Source: Salinihabitans flavidus (GTDB lineage: Bacteria; Pseudomonadota; Alphaproteobacteria; Rhodobacterales; Rhodobacteraceae). From it: a DNA stretch of 64,000 nt. Below, piece by piece: positions 38,820-49,172 of this stretch. Positions within the stretch are counted from its first letter, which is position 1; each line of letters starts with the position of its first letter. The stretch lies in NCBI RefSeq assembly GCF_900110425.1, contig NZ_FODS01000001.1, positions 1-64,000 on the forward strand, written 5' to 3'. The notes below the pieces were generated by a model. The model saw only the letters and a program-made list of their open reading frames with translations, ran no database searches and was not told the DNA's origin. The position numbers and the translations under genes were made by a program.

Positions 38820-39974
38820 ATGGCGGATCACCCCGCATCCCATCCGACCGCATGCCTTGCGCTGGCCGATGGTACGCTATTCTACGGGCGCGGCTTCGGC
38901 GCGACGGGGGAGGCGACGGCGGAACTGTGCTTCAACACCGCCATGACCGGCTATCAGGAGATCATGACCGACCCCTCCTATGCCGGGCAGATCGTCACCT
39001 TCACCTTTCCCCATATCGGCAATACCGGCGTCAACCCCGATGACGATGAAACCGCCGATCCGGTGGCCGCCGGCATGGTGGTGAAATGGAACCCGACAGA
39101 GCCGAGCAACTGGCGCAGCGCCGGGCGGCTGGGCGACTGGCTCGCCGCGCGCGGGCGCATCGCCATCGGCGGCGTGGACACCCGCCGCCTGACCCGCGCC
39201 ATCCGCCATCAGGGCGCACCGCATGTCGCGCTCGCGCATGACCCGGACGGTCATTTCGACACCAAGGCGCTCGTGGCCAAGGCCCGCGCCTTTCCGGGGC
39301 TCACCGGGGCCGACCTCGCGCGGGAGGTCACATGCGCGCAATCCTACCGCTGGGACGAAATGCGCTGGGCCTGGCCCGAAGGCTATAGCCGCCAGACGAA
39401 CCCCAGGCACAAGGTCGTCGCCATCGACTACGGCGCGAAACGCAATATCCTGCGCTGCCTGGCCTCGACGGGATGCGATGTGACGGTCATGCCCGCCACC
39501 GCCACCGCCGAGGAGGTGATGGCCCACGACCCCGACGGCATCTTCCTGTCCAACGGTCCGGGCGATCCGGCGGCCACCGGCGAATACGCGGTGCCGATGC
39601 TCCAGCAGATCCTCAAAGCCGAGCTTCCGGTATTCGGCATCTGCCTTGGCCATCAGCTACTGGCGCGGGCGCTCGGCGGCCAGACGGTAAAGATGAACCA
39701 CGGCCACCACGGCGCCAACCACCCGGTCAAGGATCTCGAAACCGGGAAAGTGGAAATCACCTCGATGAACCACGGTTTCGCGGTCGATGGCCAGACCCTG
39801 CCAAAGGGCGTGGTTGAAACCCACCGCTCGCTCTTTGACGGGTCGAACTGTGGCATCCGCCTCACCGAGCGCCCGGTCTATTCGGTGCAGTACCACCCCG
39901 AGGCGAGCCCCGGTCCGCAGGACAGCTTCTACCTCTTCGAACGCTTCGCCGTGGACATGGCCGCGCGCGGATAA
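38820..39974 (+). CDS. carA: Carbamoyl-phosphate synthase small subunit
   Basis: A 384-residue glutaminase subunit that supplies ammonia to CarB for arginine and pyrimidine synthesis. The triad is Cys275 (FGICLGHQLL), His359 and Glu361 (VQYHPEASPGPQD). The N-terminal CPSase small-chain domain fills residues about 10-150. carB is not in the window, as often in this group. Confidence 0.97.
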   Translation: MADHPASHPTACLALADGTLFYGRGFGATGEATAELCFNTAMTGYQEIMTDPSYAGQIVTFTFPHIGNTGVNPDDDETADPVAAGMVVKWNPTEPSNWRSAGRLGDWLAARGRIAIGGVDTRRLTRAIRHQGAPHVALAHDPDGHFDTKALVAKARAFPGLTGADLAREVTCAQSYRWDEMRWAWPEGYSRQTNPRHKVVAIDYGAKRNILRCLASTGCDVTVMPATATAEEVMAHDPDGIFLSNGPGDPAATGEYAVPMLQQILKAELPVFGICLGHQLLARALGGQTVKMNHGHHGANHPVKDLETGKVEITSMNHGFAVDGQTLPKGVVETHRSLFDGSNCGIRLTERPVYSVQYHPEASPGPQDSFYLFERFAVDMAARG

Positions 39975-39992
39975 CTCCGCGCCCGGCGCCGC

Positions 39993-40520
39993 TCAGATCA
40001 CCGTCATCACCGTGCATTCGGCATGGGCGACGACCTTCTGCGACACGCTGCCCTGAAGCAACCGCTTGAAAGTGCCAAGCCCGCGACGGCCCATCACGAT
40101 CATGTCCGCGCCCTCCTCGCGCGCGGTTGACAGGATCGACTCGGCATAGTCGCCCTGTGCCGTGCGCGTGTGCACGTCCCGCGCCCCGGCCTCCTGCGCG
40201 ATTTCCCTGGCGCTGGTCACGATGGTATCGCCGATCGCGGCGACCGCGCGGGCGGTATGCTCCGACCCTTCCAGCTTGCGGAACAAGTCCGCCATGTTGC
40301 CCGGAACATTCTCGGGCCGCGACATGGTGAGCCGGCCAACCTCGGGCACGATATGCTCGATCTCGGCCATACGCTCAAGTTCTTCGGGCGGGGCCTTGTG
40401 CATCAGAACGTGGCATATCGTCAGCTTTGCGCCATAGTGTCCGGCAAGTTCCCCGGCCATGCGCACCGCGCGATCGGCGGTGTGCGACCCATCGGTCGCA
40501 ACCAGAATGTGTTCGGTCAT
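39993..40520 (-). CDS. Universal stress protein (UspA family)
   Basis: A 175-residue single Usp domain. ILVATDGSHTADRAVRMAGELA begins the fold and MGRRGLGTFKRLLQGSVSQKV is the ATP-binding G-x2-G-x9-GS pattern. A perfect GGAGGATATC ribosome binding site supports the ATG at 40520. It is convergent with carA and divergent from a CtrA-controlled glycosyltransferase. Role in stress survival is inferred from the family. Confidence 0.93.
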   Translation of the reverse strand: MTEHILVATDGSHTADRAVRMAGELAGHYGAKLTICHVLMHKAPPEELERMAEIEHIVPEVGRLTMSRPENVPGNMADLFRKLEGSEHTARAVAAIGDTIVTSAREIAQEAGARDVHTRTAQGDYAESILSTAREEGADMIVMGRRGLGTFKRLLQGSVSQKVVAHAECTVMTVI

Positions 40521-40675
40521 GATATCCTCCGTTTTCACTCGTCCACAGGGCAGGGATCGCCAACGACGAAACACGTCTGCATGTCCCGCCGAACCTGCGC
40601 ACTGCAAACGGTAATGCCTGTCGCGTCGCATTGCAAAATCCGATTGTGACGCGGGAGTCTCCGCGATCATTGGCG

Positions 40676-40690
40676 TTAACCTGGCGTTAA
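40676..40690 (+). promoter_or_regulatory. CtrA-type binding site
   Basis: TTAA-N7-TTAA inside a perfect 11-bp tandem duplication of TGGCGTTAACC (40671-40692). This matches the alphaproteobacterial CtrA consensus TTAA-N7-TTAA(C). It lies 50 bp upstream of the glycosyltransferase gene, a typical promoter distance. Confidence 0.75.
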
Positions 40691-40740
40691 CCCTCGCCCC
40701 GCAGTCTCCCCGGCACGCAAGGACGACAGGGAAATCGGCG

Positions 40741-42666
40741 ATGAGTGACCAGATGCTCCGGCTGTTTGCGCCGCGCGCGGTGCCACGGCGGGAAAAATTT
40801 GTTTCCGTCGGGCGGCATCTCATTGAACAGGGCACAATCGCTCCCTGGCAACTGTTTCACGCGCTTGACCGGCAATCGGGCTGGAACGCGTCGCTGACCG
40901 ATATTCTCCGCGCGCGGGGCTGGATCGACGAGGATCAGGCGCTCGACGCGCTGGCCGGATTTCACACCGCGCAGAAGGTCGATCTGTCCCGCGATCCACC
41001 CGACCCAAGGCTGGCCGGTCTTCTGTCTCCGGAATTCTGCCTGCATCACAGCGTTCTGCCCTGGGCGAGCCTTGGCGGGTTGGTCATGCTGGTCACCAGC
41101 CGCCCCGACCGCATCGCGGAACTGCGCGCGGTTCTGCCTGCGAACCTGCGCGGCGCGCTTGTCGCCGTCGCGCGCGAGGATGACATCCGCGCCCATATCA
41201 CCCGTATCCATCGCCGCCATCTGACCCGCAGCGCGGAAGCGCGCGTGCCCCCCGGCGAAAGCTGCCGTGGCTGGCGCGGGCCCGGCTCGCGCCACGTCAT
41301 GTTTCTGAGCGCCGCAGTGGCCGCACCAGTGCTTGTGGCATGGACCGCGCCCGGCGCGGTCTTTGCGGCGTTTCTGGCCCTCGCGCTGCTCACCCTCTTT
41401 CTGAGCAGCGGGCTGAAGGTCGCCGCCTTCATCGCGCGGCTGCAGCGCGGGTTCAGCCGCGAGCCGGCCAGAATGCCCGAGGGCGCACTCTGGCCGCGCA
41501 TCTCAGTTCTGGTCCCGCTCTACCGAGAACGCGAGATTGCCGGGGCGCTGATTTCCCGCCTGTCGCGTCTGCGCTATCCCGCCGCCCTTCTCGACGTGCT
41601 TCTGGTGCTGGAAGAACGGGACGACATGACCCGCGAGGCCATCGAAAAGGCGCGGTTGCCCGACTGGATTCAGGTGATCGAGGTGCCCGCCGGAAGCGGG
41701 CTGACGACAAAACCGCGTGCGCTCAACTACGCGCTCGATTTCTGCCGCGGAGAGATCATCGGCATCTGGGACGCCGAGGACGCCCCGCAGGCCGATCAGC
41801 TTGAACACGTCGCCCGCCGCTTTGCCATCGCCCCGCCCGAGGTCGGCTGCCTACAAGGCATCCTCGACTACTACAACCCCTATACCAACTGGATCTCGCG
41901 CTGTTTCACCATCGAATACAGCACGTGGTTCCGCGTCATCCTGCCGGGTATCGCGCGCATGGGGTTCGCCGTTCCGCTCGGCGGCACCACCGTGTTCCTG
42001 CGCCGCGAGGCGATTGAACGGGTGAACCGCTGGGATGCCCATAACGTGACCGAGGATGCGGACCTCGGTATCCGCCTTGCGCGCTATGGCTACCGCACGG
42101 ACCTGATCCACACCGTCACCTATGAAGAGGCGAACTGCCGCCCATGGCGCTGGATCCGGCAGCGGTCGCGCTGGCTCAAGGGGTATATGGTCACCTATCT
42201 GGTGCACATGCGCCGGCCCCGCCAGCTTCTGCGGCAACTCGGGCACCGGCGCTTCTGGGGGTTTCAGCTTTTCTTCGGCACCGCAATCCTGCAATTCCTG
42301 CTGGCGCCGCTGATCTGGTGCTTCTGGCTGATCCTCTTCGGACTGCCCGTCCCGCAAGATATCGCATTCACGCAATTCGTCACGCCCACCGTCACCGCCG
42401 CGATCCTGACTACCACGGCAGTCGATGCGCTGGTGGCGCTTTTCGCCATCTCCCGTCAGGGGCGCGGGCGGCTGATGCCCTGGGTGATCACGATGCCGTT
42501 CTATTTCCCGATGGCCACCGTCGCCGCCTACAAGGCGCTTCTTGAACTGGTCGTCGCCCCCTTCTACTGGGACAAGACCGACCACGGCCAGACGCCCGAG
42601 GGGCAATCGGCCCTGCGTTCAGACATCGCCCCCGTCAAGTTTCAGCCGGGTCACGAAAGCCTGTGA
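40741..42666 (+). CDS. Membrane glycosyltransferase (GT2) with N-terminal MshEN-like domain
   Basis: A 641-residue inner-membrane protein. Residues 1-160 resemble the MshEN/type II secretion ATPase N-terminal domain (IAPWQLFHALDRQSGW..LTDILRARGWIDEDQALDALAGFHT), which binds cyclic-di-GMP in some family members. Two membrane helices (about 186-235) lead to a processive GT2 domain with D344-A-E-D347, E438-D439-A-D and Q474-R-S-R-W478 (the QxxRW motif), then about four more helices (500-615). It probably makes a surface polysaccharide, like cellulose or hyaluronan synthases. The product is unknown. The CtrA site upstream suggests cell-cycle or motility-linked control. Confidence 0.85.
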   Translation: MSDQMLRLFAPRAVPRREKFVSVGRHLIEQGTIAPWQLFHALDRQSGWNASLTDILRARGWIDEDQALDALAGFHTAQKVDLSRDPPDPRLAGLLSPEFCLHHSVLPWASLGGLVMLVTSRPDRIAELRAVLPANLRGALVAVAREDDIRAHITRIHRRHLTRSAEARVPPGESCRGWRGPGSRHVMFLSAAVAAPVLVAWTAPGAVFAAFLALALLTLFLSSGLKVAAFIARLQRGFSREPARMPEGALWPRISVLVPLYREREIAGALISRLSRLRYPAALLDVLLVLEERDDMTREAIEKARLPDWIQVIEVPAGSGLTTKPRALNYALDFCRGEIIGIWDAEDAPQADQLEHVARRFAIAPPEVGCLQGILDYYNPYTNWISRCFTIEYSTWFRVILPGIARMGFAVPLGGTTVFLRREAIERVNRWDAHNVTEDADLGIRLARYGYRTDLIHTVTYEEANCRPWRWIRQRSRWLKGYMVTYLVHMRRPRQLLRQLGHRRFWGFQLFFGTAILQFLLAPLIWCFWLILFGLPVPQDIAFTQFVTPTVTAAILTTTAVDALVALFAISRQGRGRLMPWVITMPFYFPMATVAAYKALLELVVAPFYWDKTDHGQTPEGQSALRSDIAPVKFQPGHESL

Positions 42667-43260
42667 AATGTGATCGCGCAGCGCGTTGTAGGCGCCGCTT
42701 TCGTCGCACGCCTCGATCGCGTCCACGATCGCCTGATGCTCGGTCAGCGTATCCTCGCCCCGCCCCTCGGCGGCGATGGAGGTCGTCGCCATGAGCGCCA
42801 TGGACCGATGCACCAGATCGAGCTGCTGCACCAGATAGCGGTTGTGAGAGGCAAGGTGGATCTGCTTGTGGAACCGCCGGTTCGCGCGCGCCAGCGCCGA
42901 CGGGTCGCCGATCAGCGCCCGGTCGGCCTGCACCATGTCGCGCAGCACCCGCACCTCCTCGCGCGTGGCGTGCCGCGCCGCCAGCCGCGCGGCCAGCCCC
43001 TCCAACTCGGTGCGCACCACGTAAAGCTCCGACATCTGGTTGTGATCGAGCGAGGAGACAATCAGGCTCCGCCCGTCCCGCGCCAGAAGCGATTGCGTCT
43101 CAAGCCGCTGCAACGCCTCGCGGATGGGCGTGCGCGACACCCCGAACCGTTCGGCCAGATCGCTTTCGACAAGCCGGTCGCCGGGCCGGAACGTGCCAAT
43201 ATCAATCGCCTCGAGGATGAGCGTATAGGCATCCTTCGCCGGTGCTTTCGTCTGCGTCAT
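42619..43260 (-). CDS. GntR/FCD-family transcriptional regulator
   Basis: A 213-residue regulator. An N-terminal winged helix (DLAERFGVSRTPIREALQRLETQSLL) is followed by an FCD effector domain (VVRTELEGLAARLAARHAT...RRFHKQIHLASHNRYL) with metal-site histidines. The ATG at 43260 follows GGAGGGCGGC. Its 3' end overlaps the convergent glycosyltransferase gene by 48 bp. Target and ligand unknown; FCD proteins often sense small organic acids. Confidence 0.92.
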   Translation of the reverse strand: MTQTKAPAKDAYTLILEAIDIGTFRPGDRLVESDLAERFGVSRTPIREALQRLETQSLLARDGRSLIVSSLDHNQMSELYVVRTELEGLAARLAARHATREEVRVLRDMVQADRALIGDPSALARANRRFHKQIHLASHNRYLVQQLDLVHRSMALMATTSIAAEGRGEDTLTEHQAIVDAIEACDESGAYNALRDHISQAFVTRLKLDGGDV

Positions 43261-43371
43261 GCCGCCCTCCCATGGCCGCGCTTGCAAGGATGACCGCCAC
43301 TCTATGCCGCCGCGCGGAAAAGGTGCAAGCCGCCATTGCGCAGCGCGTCACAACGCCCTAGCTTGCGCGCC

Positions 43372-44016
43372 ATGCCCAGACAGTATTTCACCCATGTCAC
43401 CACATGGGTCTTCGACCTCGACAACACGCTCTACCCGCCCCGCGCGCGCCTGTTCGACCAGATCGAGGTGCGCATGACGCGGTTCGTCATGGACACGCTC
43501 GGCGTGGACCGAGAGCGCGCCGCCTTCCTGCGCCGCGACTACTGGACGCGCTACGGCACGACGCTGGCCGGGCTGATGCGAGAGCATGACGTGGACCCGG
43601 CCCCCTACCTGATCGAGGTGCATGACATCTCTCTCGATCATCTCGACCCCGACCCGATGCTCGCCGGGCATATCCGTAACCTGCCGGGGCGGCGTATCGT
43701 CTATACCAACGGCAGCGCGCCCTACGCCGAACGGGTGCTGGAGGCGCGCGGCCTGTCGGGGCTCTTCGATGCCGTCTACGGGGTAGAACATGCCGGCTTC
43801 CGCCCCAAGCCCGAGCGCGCGGCGTTCGAGGCGATCTTCGCCCGCGACGGGGTGCGGGCCGACGCCGCCGCCATGTTCGAGGATGATCCGCGCAACCTGC
43901 GCGCCCCGCACGAGATGGGCATGCGCACCGTCCATGTCGCCGAGGATCGCCTTGCCGCCGACCACATTCACCACCACACCGATGATCTCTCCGCGTTTCT
44001 CGCACAGGTGATCTGA
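43372..44016 (+). CDS. HAD-type pyrimidine 5'-nucleotidase
   Basis: A 214-residue HAD hydrolase of the pyrimidine 5'-nucleotidase (SDT1/PhoE-like) group. The nucleophile and acid/base are Asp15 and Asp17 (VFDLDNTLYPPRAR), motif II is YTNGSAPYAERVL, Lys of GFRPKPE is motif III and FEDDPRNLRAPHEMGM is motif IV. The N-terminal RQYFTHVTTWVFDLDNTLYPP arrangement is common in alphaproteobacteria. Substrate inferred from the subfamily. Confidence 0.88.
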   Translation: MPRQYFTHVTTWVFDLDNTLYPPRARLFDQIEVRMTRFVMDTLGVDRERAAFLRRDYWTRYGTTLAGLMREHDVDPAPYLIEVHDISLDHLDPDPMLAGHIRNLPGRRIVYTNGSAPYAERVLEARGLSGLFDAVYGVEHAGFRPKPERAAFEAIFARDGVRADAAAMFEDDPRNLRAPHEMGMRTVHVAEDRLAADHIHHHTDDLSAFLAQVI

Positions 44017-44091
44017 CAAAATGGCACAGTTCATTCGGCGCCCCGCGCCCCTATATGACGACTTGATGACAAGACGTTAAGGAGACGCGCG

Positions 44092-44340
44092 ATGACCACC
44101 GCCGACACCCCCCGCACGCAGCCCCTGTGGCAGCGGATCCTCTTCATGATCCCGGTGGTCGGATGGATCGCCCGCGATCTGACATACGGCAGCCGCGATA
44201 CCGTCTATTACGCCATCGCCGCCTTCGTCTCCCTGTGGGGGATCTCGGCGCTGACCTTCGGGATTCCGGGTCTGTATATCCCGGCGCTGATCATGGTGCC
44301 GCTGATCTGGATCGTGCTGATCGTGATCGCCGCAGGCTGA
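44092..44340 (+). CDS. Small two-helix membrane protein
   Basis: An 82-residue protein with a polar N-terminus and two membrane helices (about 18-27/40-55 and 60-80). LFMIPVVGWIARDLTYGSRDTVYYAI and PGLYIPALIMVPLIWI are the recognisable blocks of a conserved Rhodobacterales family without known function. The start follows AAGGAGA. It lies between the HAD phosphatase and UbiH genes. Confidence 0.75.
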   Translation: MTTADTPRTQPLWQRILFMIPVVGWIARDLTYGSRDTVYYAIAAFVSLWGISALTFGIPGLYIPALIMVPLIWIVLIVIAAG

Positions 44341-44408
44341 CCGGCCCCCGGCCCCTTGGCATGCCGCCGCGCCCGGCCTATCGTGCCGCCCGGATCAGGG
44401 GGAATGCC

Positions 44409-45611
44409 ATGACGGACCAGTCTTTCGACATCGTGATCTCGGGCGGCGGCATCGCCGGGCTGAGCGCGGCGGCCGCCTTCGGCGCGGCGGGGTTTTCGGT
44501 GCAATGCCTCGATCCCGCCCCCCCGGTGACAGAGCGCGACGCCGAAGGCGCGGACCTGCGCACCACCGCCTTCCTGCAACCGGCCCGCGCCCTGCTGGAG
44601 GAGGCCGGCTTGTGGGACCGCCTCGCCCCGCATGCCGCGCCGTTGCAGATCATGCGCATCGTGGACGCCGGCGGAGAGTTGACAGAGCCGCGCATCACGC
44701 GCGAGTTCGATGCCGCCGACCTGTCCTCGGACATGCCCTTCGGCTGGAACCTGCCCAACTGGCTCCTGCGGCGCGAGATGATCGCCCGGCTCGGGGAATT
44801 GCCCAACGTGGACCTGCGCCTCGGCACCGCGACCACGACGCTCTTCACACGTCTGGCAGAGGCGCGCGTGGGCCTGTCGGACGGCACCCGCAGCCGCTGC
44901 CGGCTGGTGATCGCGGCGGACGGGCGCAACTCCCCGATGCGGCAGGCGGCCGGGATCGGGGTAAAGACCACCCGCTACGGGCAGAAGGCGCTCGCCTTCG
45001 CCGTCACCCACCCGATCCCGCATGAAAATGTCTCGACCGAGATTCACCGCTCCGGCGGGCCGTTCACGCTGGTCCCGCTCCCCGATCATGGGGGGCGCCC
45101 CTCGTCCGCCGTGGTCTGGATGGAACGCGGCCCCCGCGCGCAGGAATTGCTGGCGCTGGACACGCCCGCGTTCGAGGCGGAGATGTCAGAGCGGAGCGCC
45201 CATCTCTTCGGCCCGCTCGCGCTCGCCTCGCGCCGCACCATCTGGCCGATCATCTCGCAACATGCCGACCGGCTCCAAGGTGAAAGGCTGGTGCTGGTGG
45301 CCGAGGCCGCGCATGTGGTCCCGCCCATCGGCGCGCAGGGTCTGAACATGAGCCTCGGGGACATGCGCGTGCTGCTCGATCTGGCGCGCGCGGCGCCGGG
45401 CCGGCTCGGAGATGCGCGGATGCTCGCGGAGTATCACCGCAAACGCTATGCGGAGATGCGGCTGCGCGTGCAGGGCATCGATCTGCTCAACCGCGCCTCG
45501 ATGGTCTCCGCCCGGCCCCTGCGCGACATGCGCGCGATGGGGCTCAACGCGCTCTACGCCATGCCCGCGGTGCGCAAGACGCTGATGCAGATGGGTCTTG
45601 GCGCGCGCTGA
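44409..45611 (+). CDS. UbiH/UbiF-family FAD-dependent hydroxylase
   Basis: A 400-residue flavoprotein monooxygenase likely to hydroxylate the ubiquinone ring. VISGGGIAGLSAAAAFG binds the ADP part of FAD, VIAADGRNSPMRQAAGI is the DG motif, and VAEAAHVVPPIGAQGLNMSLGDM is the GD-type motif, here with AE in place of the usual GD. Length and layout match UbiH-family proteins. Which ring position it acts on cannot be told. The ATG at 44409 follows GGGGGAATGCC. Confidence 0.88.
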   Translation: MTDQSFDIVISGGGIAGLSAAAAFGAAGFSVQCLDPAPPVTERDAEGADLRTTAFLQPARALLEEAGLWDRLAPHAAPLQIMRIVDAGGELTEPRITREFDAADLSSDMPFGWNLPNWLLRREMIARLGELPNVDLRLGTATTTLFTRLAEARVGLSDGTRSRCRLVIAADGRNSPMRQAAGIGVKTTRYGQKALAFAVTHPIPHENVSTEIHRSGGPFTLVPLPDHGGRPSSAVVWMERGPRAQELLALDTPAFEAEMSERSAHLFGPLALASRRTIWPIISQHADRLQGERLVLVAEAAHVVPPIGAQGLNMSLGDMRVLLDLARAAPGRLGDARMLAEYHRKRYAEMRLRVQGIDLLNRASMVSARPLRDMRAMGLNALYAMPAVRKTLMQMGLGAR

Positions 45612-45729
45612 AGCATGCGCGCACCGGGCCAACGGGCGGCCGCCCGCTCTTTCTCTGTTCCGCAAATACTCAATGCGCAACGCCCGCCCCGTTCATCACG
45701 CCCCTGATGGCGCGATACGCGGCGCCCAT

Positions 45730-45782
45730 ACCGAAGTAATACTGACGTTTTACCGACGTGATACCGAAAACGGGTTTTTCGG
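45730..45782 (+). repeat. Phased array D: four 11-bp units (degenerate) plus hairpin tail
   Basis: ACCGAA, ACTGAC, ACCGAC and ACCGAA start at 45730, 45741, 45752 and 45763, again an exact 11-bp phase. The last unit joins a tail forming CCGAAAA-CGGGT-TTTTCGG, a perfect 7-bp hairpin (45764-45782). It lies between the convergent UbiH and aminotransferase genes. Confidence 0.8.
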
Positions 45783-45817
45783 CGAAATCAGGGCATTAAC
45801 CCTGATTCGCCCGACTC

Positions 45818-46942
45818 TCAGAGAACCCGGTCCAGAACCGGCCTCAACCGCCCCAGAGTGCCCTCCACATCATAAAGCTTGTCGAGCCCGAACAGCCCGA
45901 GCCGGAAGGTCATGAATCCCTCCCCCTCATCGCAGGCCAGCGGCACCCCGGCGGCGATCTGCAACCCTTCGGCGGCGAACTTGCTGCCGTTCTGGATGCC
46001 GGGATCGTCGGTATAGCTGACCACCACCCCCGGCGCGCCGAACCCCTCTGCCGCGACAGAGCGAATTCCCTTGTCTTTCAGCAACTTGCGCACTCCGTCG
46101 CCAAGCGCCCATTGCGCCTCCTGCAAGCGCGCCAGACCATGATCGCGGGTCTCGCGCATGGTGTCCCGGAACGCCCGAAGCGCATCGGTCGGCATGGTCG
46201 CATGATAGGCATGGCCGCCGTTCTCATAGGCCAGCATGATCGAATGCCATTTCTTCAGATCGAGCGCGAAACTGTCCGACGTGGTTTTCTCAAGCCGTTC
46301 CAATGCCTTGGCCGACATCATCACCAGCCCGGCAGAGGGAGACGCGCTCCATCCCTTCTGCGGTGCGGAGATCAGGACATCCACACCGGCCGCCTTCATG
46401 TCGACCCAGACCGCCCCGCTCGCGATACAGTCGAGCACCACCAGCGCCCCCACATCATGCGCCGCCGCCGCCATCTGAGTGATATAGTCATGCGGCAGGA
46501 TCACCCCGGCAGAGGTTTCCACATGCGGGGCAAAGACGACGTCCGGCCGCTCCTGCCGGATGCGCTCGGCCACCTCGTCGATCGGGGCGGGGGCGAAGGG
46601 GGCCTGCGGATCGTTGCCGGACCGCCGCGCCTTCATCACGATGGTCTCGGATGTCAGTGACCCGGCCTCGACGATCTGGCTCCAGCGATAGGAGAACCAA
46701 CCGTTTCGCACCACCAACACCTTGGAATCGCGCGCGAATTGCCGGGCGACAGATTCCATCCCATAGGTGCCGCCTCCGGGGATGAGTGCCACCGCATCGG
46801 CCTTGTAGACCTCTTTCAACATCCCCGAAATGTCGCGCATCACCTCCTGAAACGCCGCCGACATATGGTTCAGCGACCGATCGGTGAAGACCACCGAAAA
46901 CTCATCGAGCCCCTGCGGGTCGATCTCCTGCAACAGCGCCAT
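45818..46942 (-). CDS. Class V aminotransferase-like PLP enzyme
   Basis: A 374-residue fold-type I PLP enzyme of aminotransferase class V (alanine-glyoxylate/serine-pyruvate aminotransferase-like). VALIPGGGTYGMESVARQF binds the cofactor phosphate, LDCIASGAVWVDMKAAGVDVLISAPQKGWSASPSAGLVMMS contains the PLP aspartate and the Schiff-base lysine (QKGWS). The substrate pair is not evident. Two Lrp-type regulators and ilvC lie next to it, so an amino-acid role fits. Confidence 0.9.
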   Translation of the reverse strand: MALLQEIDPQGLDEFSVVFTDRSLNHMSAAFQEVMRDISGMLKEVYKADAVALIPGGGTYGMESVARQFARDSKVLVVRNGWFSYRWSQIVEAGSLTSETIVMKARRSGNDPQAPFAPAPIDEVAERIRQERPDVVFAPHVETSAGVILPHDYITQMAAAAHDVGALVVLDCIASGAVWVDMKAAGVDVLISAPQKGWSASPSAGLVMMSAKALERLEKTTSDSFALDLKKWHSIMLAYENGGHAYHATMPTDALRAFRDTMRETRDHGLARLQEAQWALGDGVRKLLKDKGIRSVAAEGFGAPGVVVSYTDDPGIQNGSKFAAEGLQIAAGVPLACDEGEGFMTFRLGLFGLDKLYDVEGTLGRLRPVLDRVL

Positions 46943-47021
46943 CGCCTCTCTCCTTCATTCCACTTTGCCAAAGGGCTAGCGTGAATGGCCCGGATTTGGA
47001 AGCCTGATCCGGCCAGAGGCG

Positions 47022-47476
47022 CTAGCCAAGAGGGCCCGGGCGCCGCTCTTCGCTCAAAAGCACATTGGCCTCCACATTCCCGACACCCGGCAGCGTCATC
47101 AGGCGCCGCCGCAGCACCCGCTCGAAATCCGCCAGATCCCGCGCCGTCACCCGCAGGCGGTAGTCATACATGCCGAGCACATGCTCCACCGTCTGCACCT
47201 CTGGGATCGCGGTGACGGCGCGTTCGAAATCCTCCAATGAAATCCGCCCCTTGGTCGCCAGTTTCACGCCAAGGAACACGGTCACGCCAAAGCCCAGCTT
47301 CTCCTTGTCGAGATCGAGCACCCGCCCCGTGATCACCCCCGCCTCCTGCAATCGCCGGATGCGCCGCCATGTGGCGGGCTGCGACAGGCCGAGCCGGCGC
47401 CCCAGCGCCCCGGCCGATTGCCCCGCATCGCGCGCCAGCGCCCGCAGGATCGCGCGATCGGTGTCGTCCGGCTCGA

Positions 47477-47480
<4 letters not shown>
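47022..47480 (-). CDS. Lrp/AsnC-family regulator (second of pair)
   Basis: A 152-residue regulator with an N-terminal helix-turn-helix (DRAILRALARDAGQSAGALGRRLGLSQPATWRRIRRLQEAGVI) and a RAM ligand-binding domain (VEHVLGMYDYRLRVTARDL). It overlaps the upstream Lrp gene by 4 bp (ATGA) and the two may form heteromers. Such coupled Lrp pairs, distinct in sequence, are uncommon but known. Confidence 0.92.
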
Positions 47481-49088
<1,608 letters not shown>

Positions 49089-49126
49089 TCTTGCGGCGGG
49101 GATGACCCGGCCCTAATGTCCGGCCA

Positions 49127-49154
49127 GGGCGTCCCCCACCGGGGGCGCCCTTTT
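49127..49154 (+). terminator. Rho-independent terminator after ilvC
   Basis: GGGCG(T)CCCCC pairs with GGGGGCGCCC around ACC, followed by TTTT. Confidence 0.85.
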
Positions 49155-49172
49155 ACATGGCGGAGGCAGGCA

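Noticed and set aside
40671-40692. A fifth 11-bp tandem repeat (TGGCGTTAACC twice)
   Set aside because: Same unit length as the ACCGAC arrays but another core and only two copies; the TTAA-N7-TTAA reading as a CtrA site explains it better.
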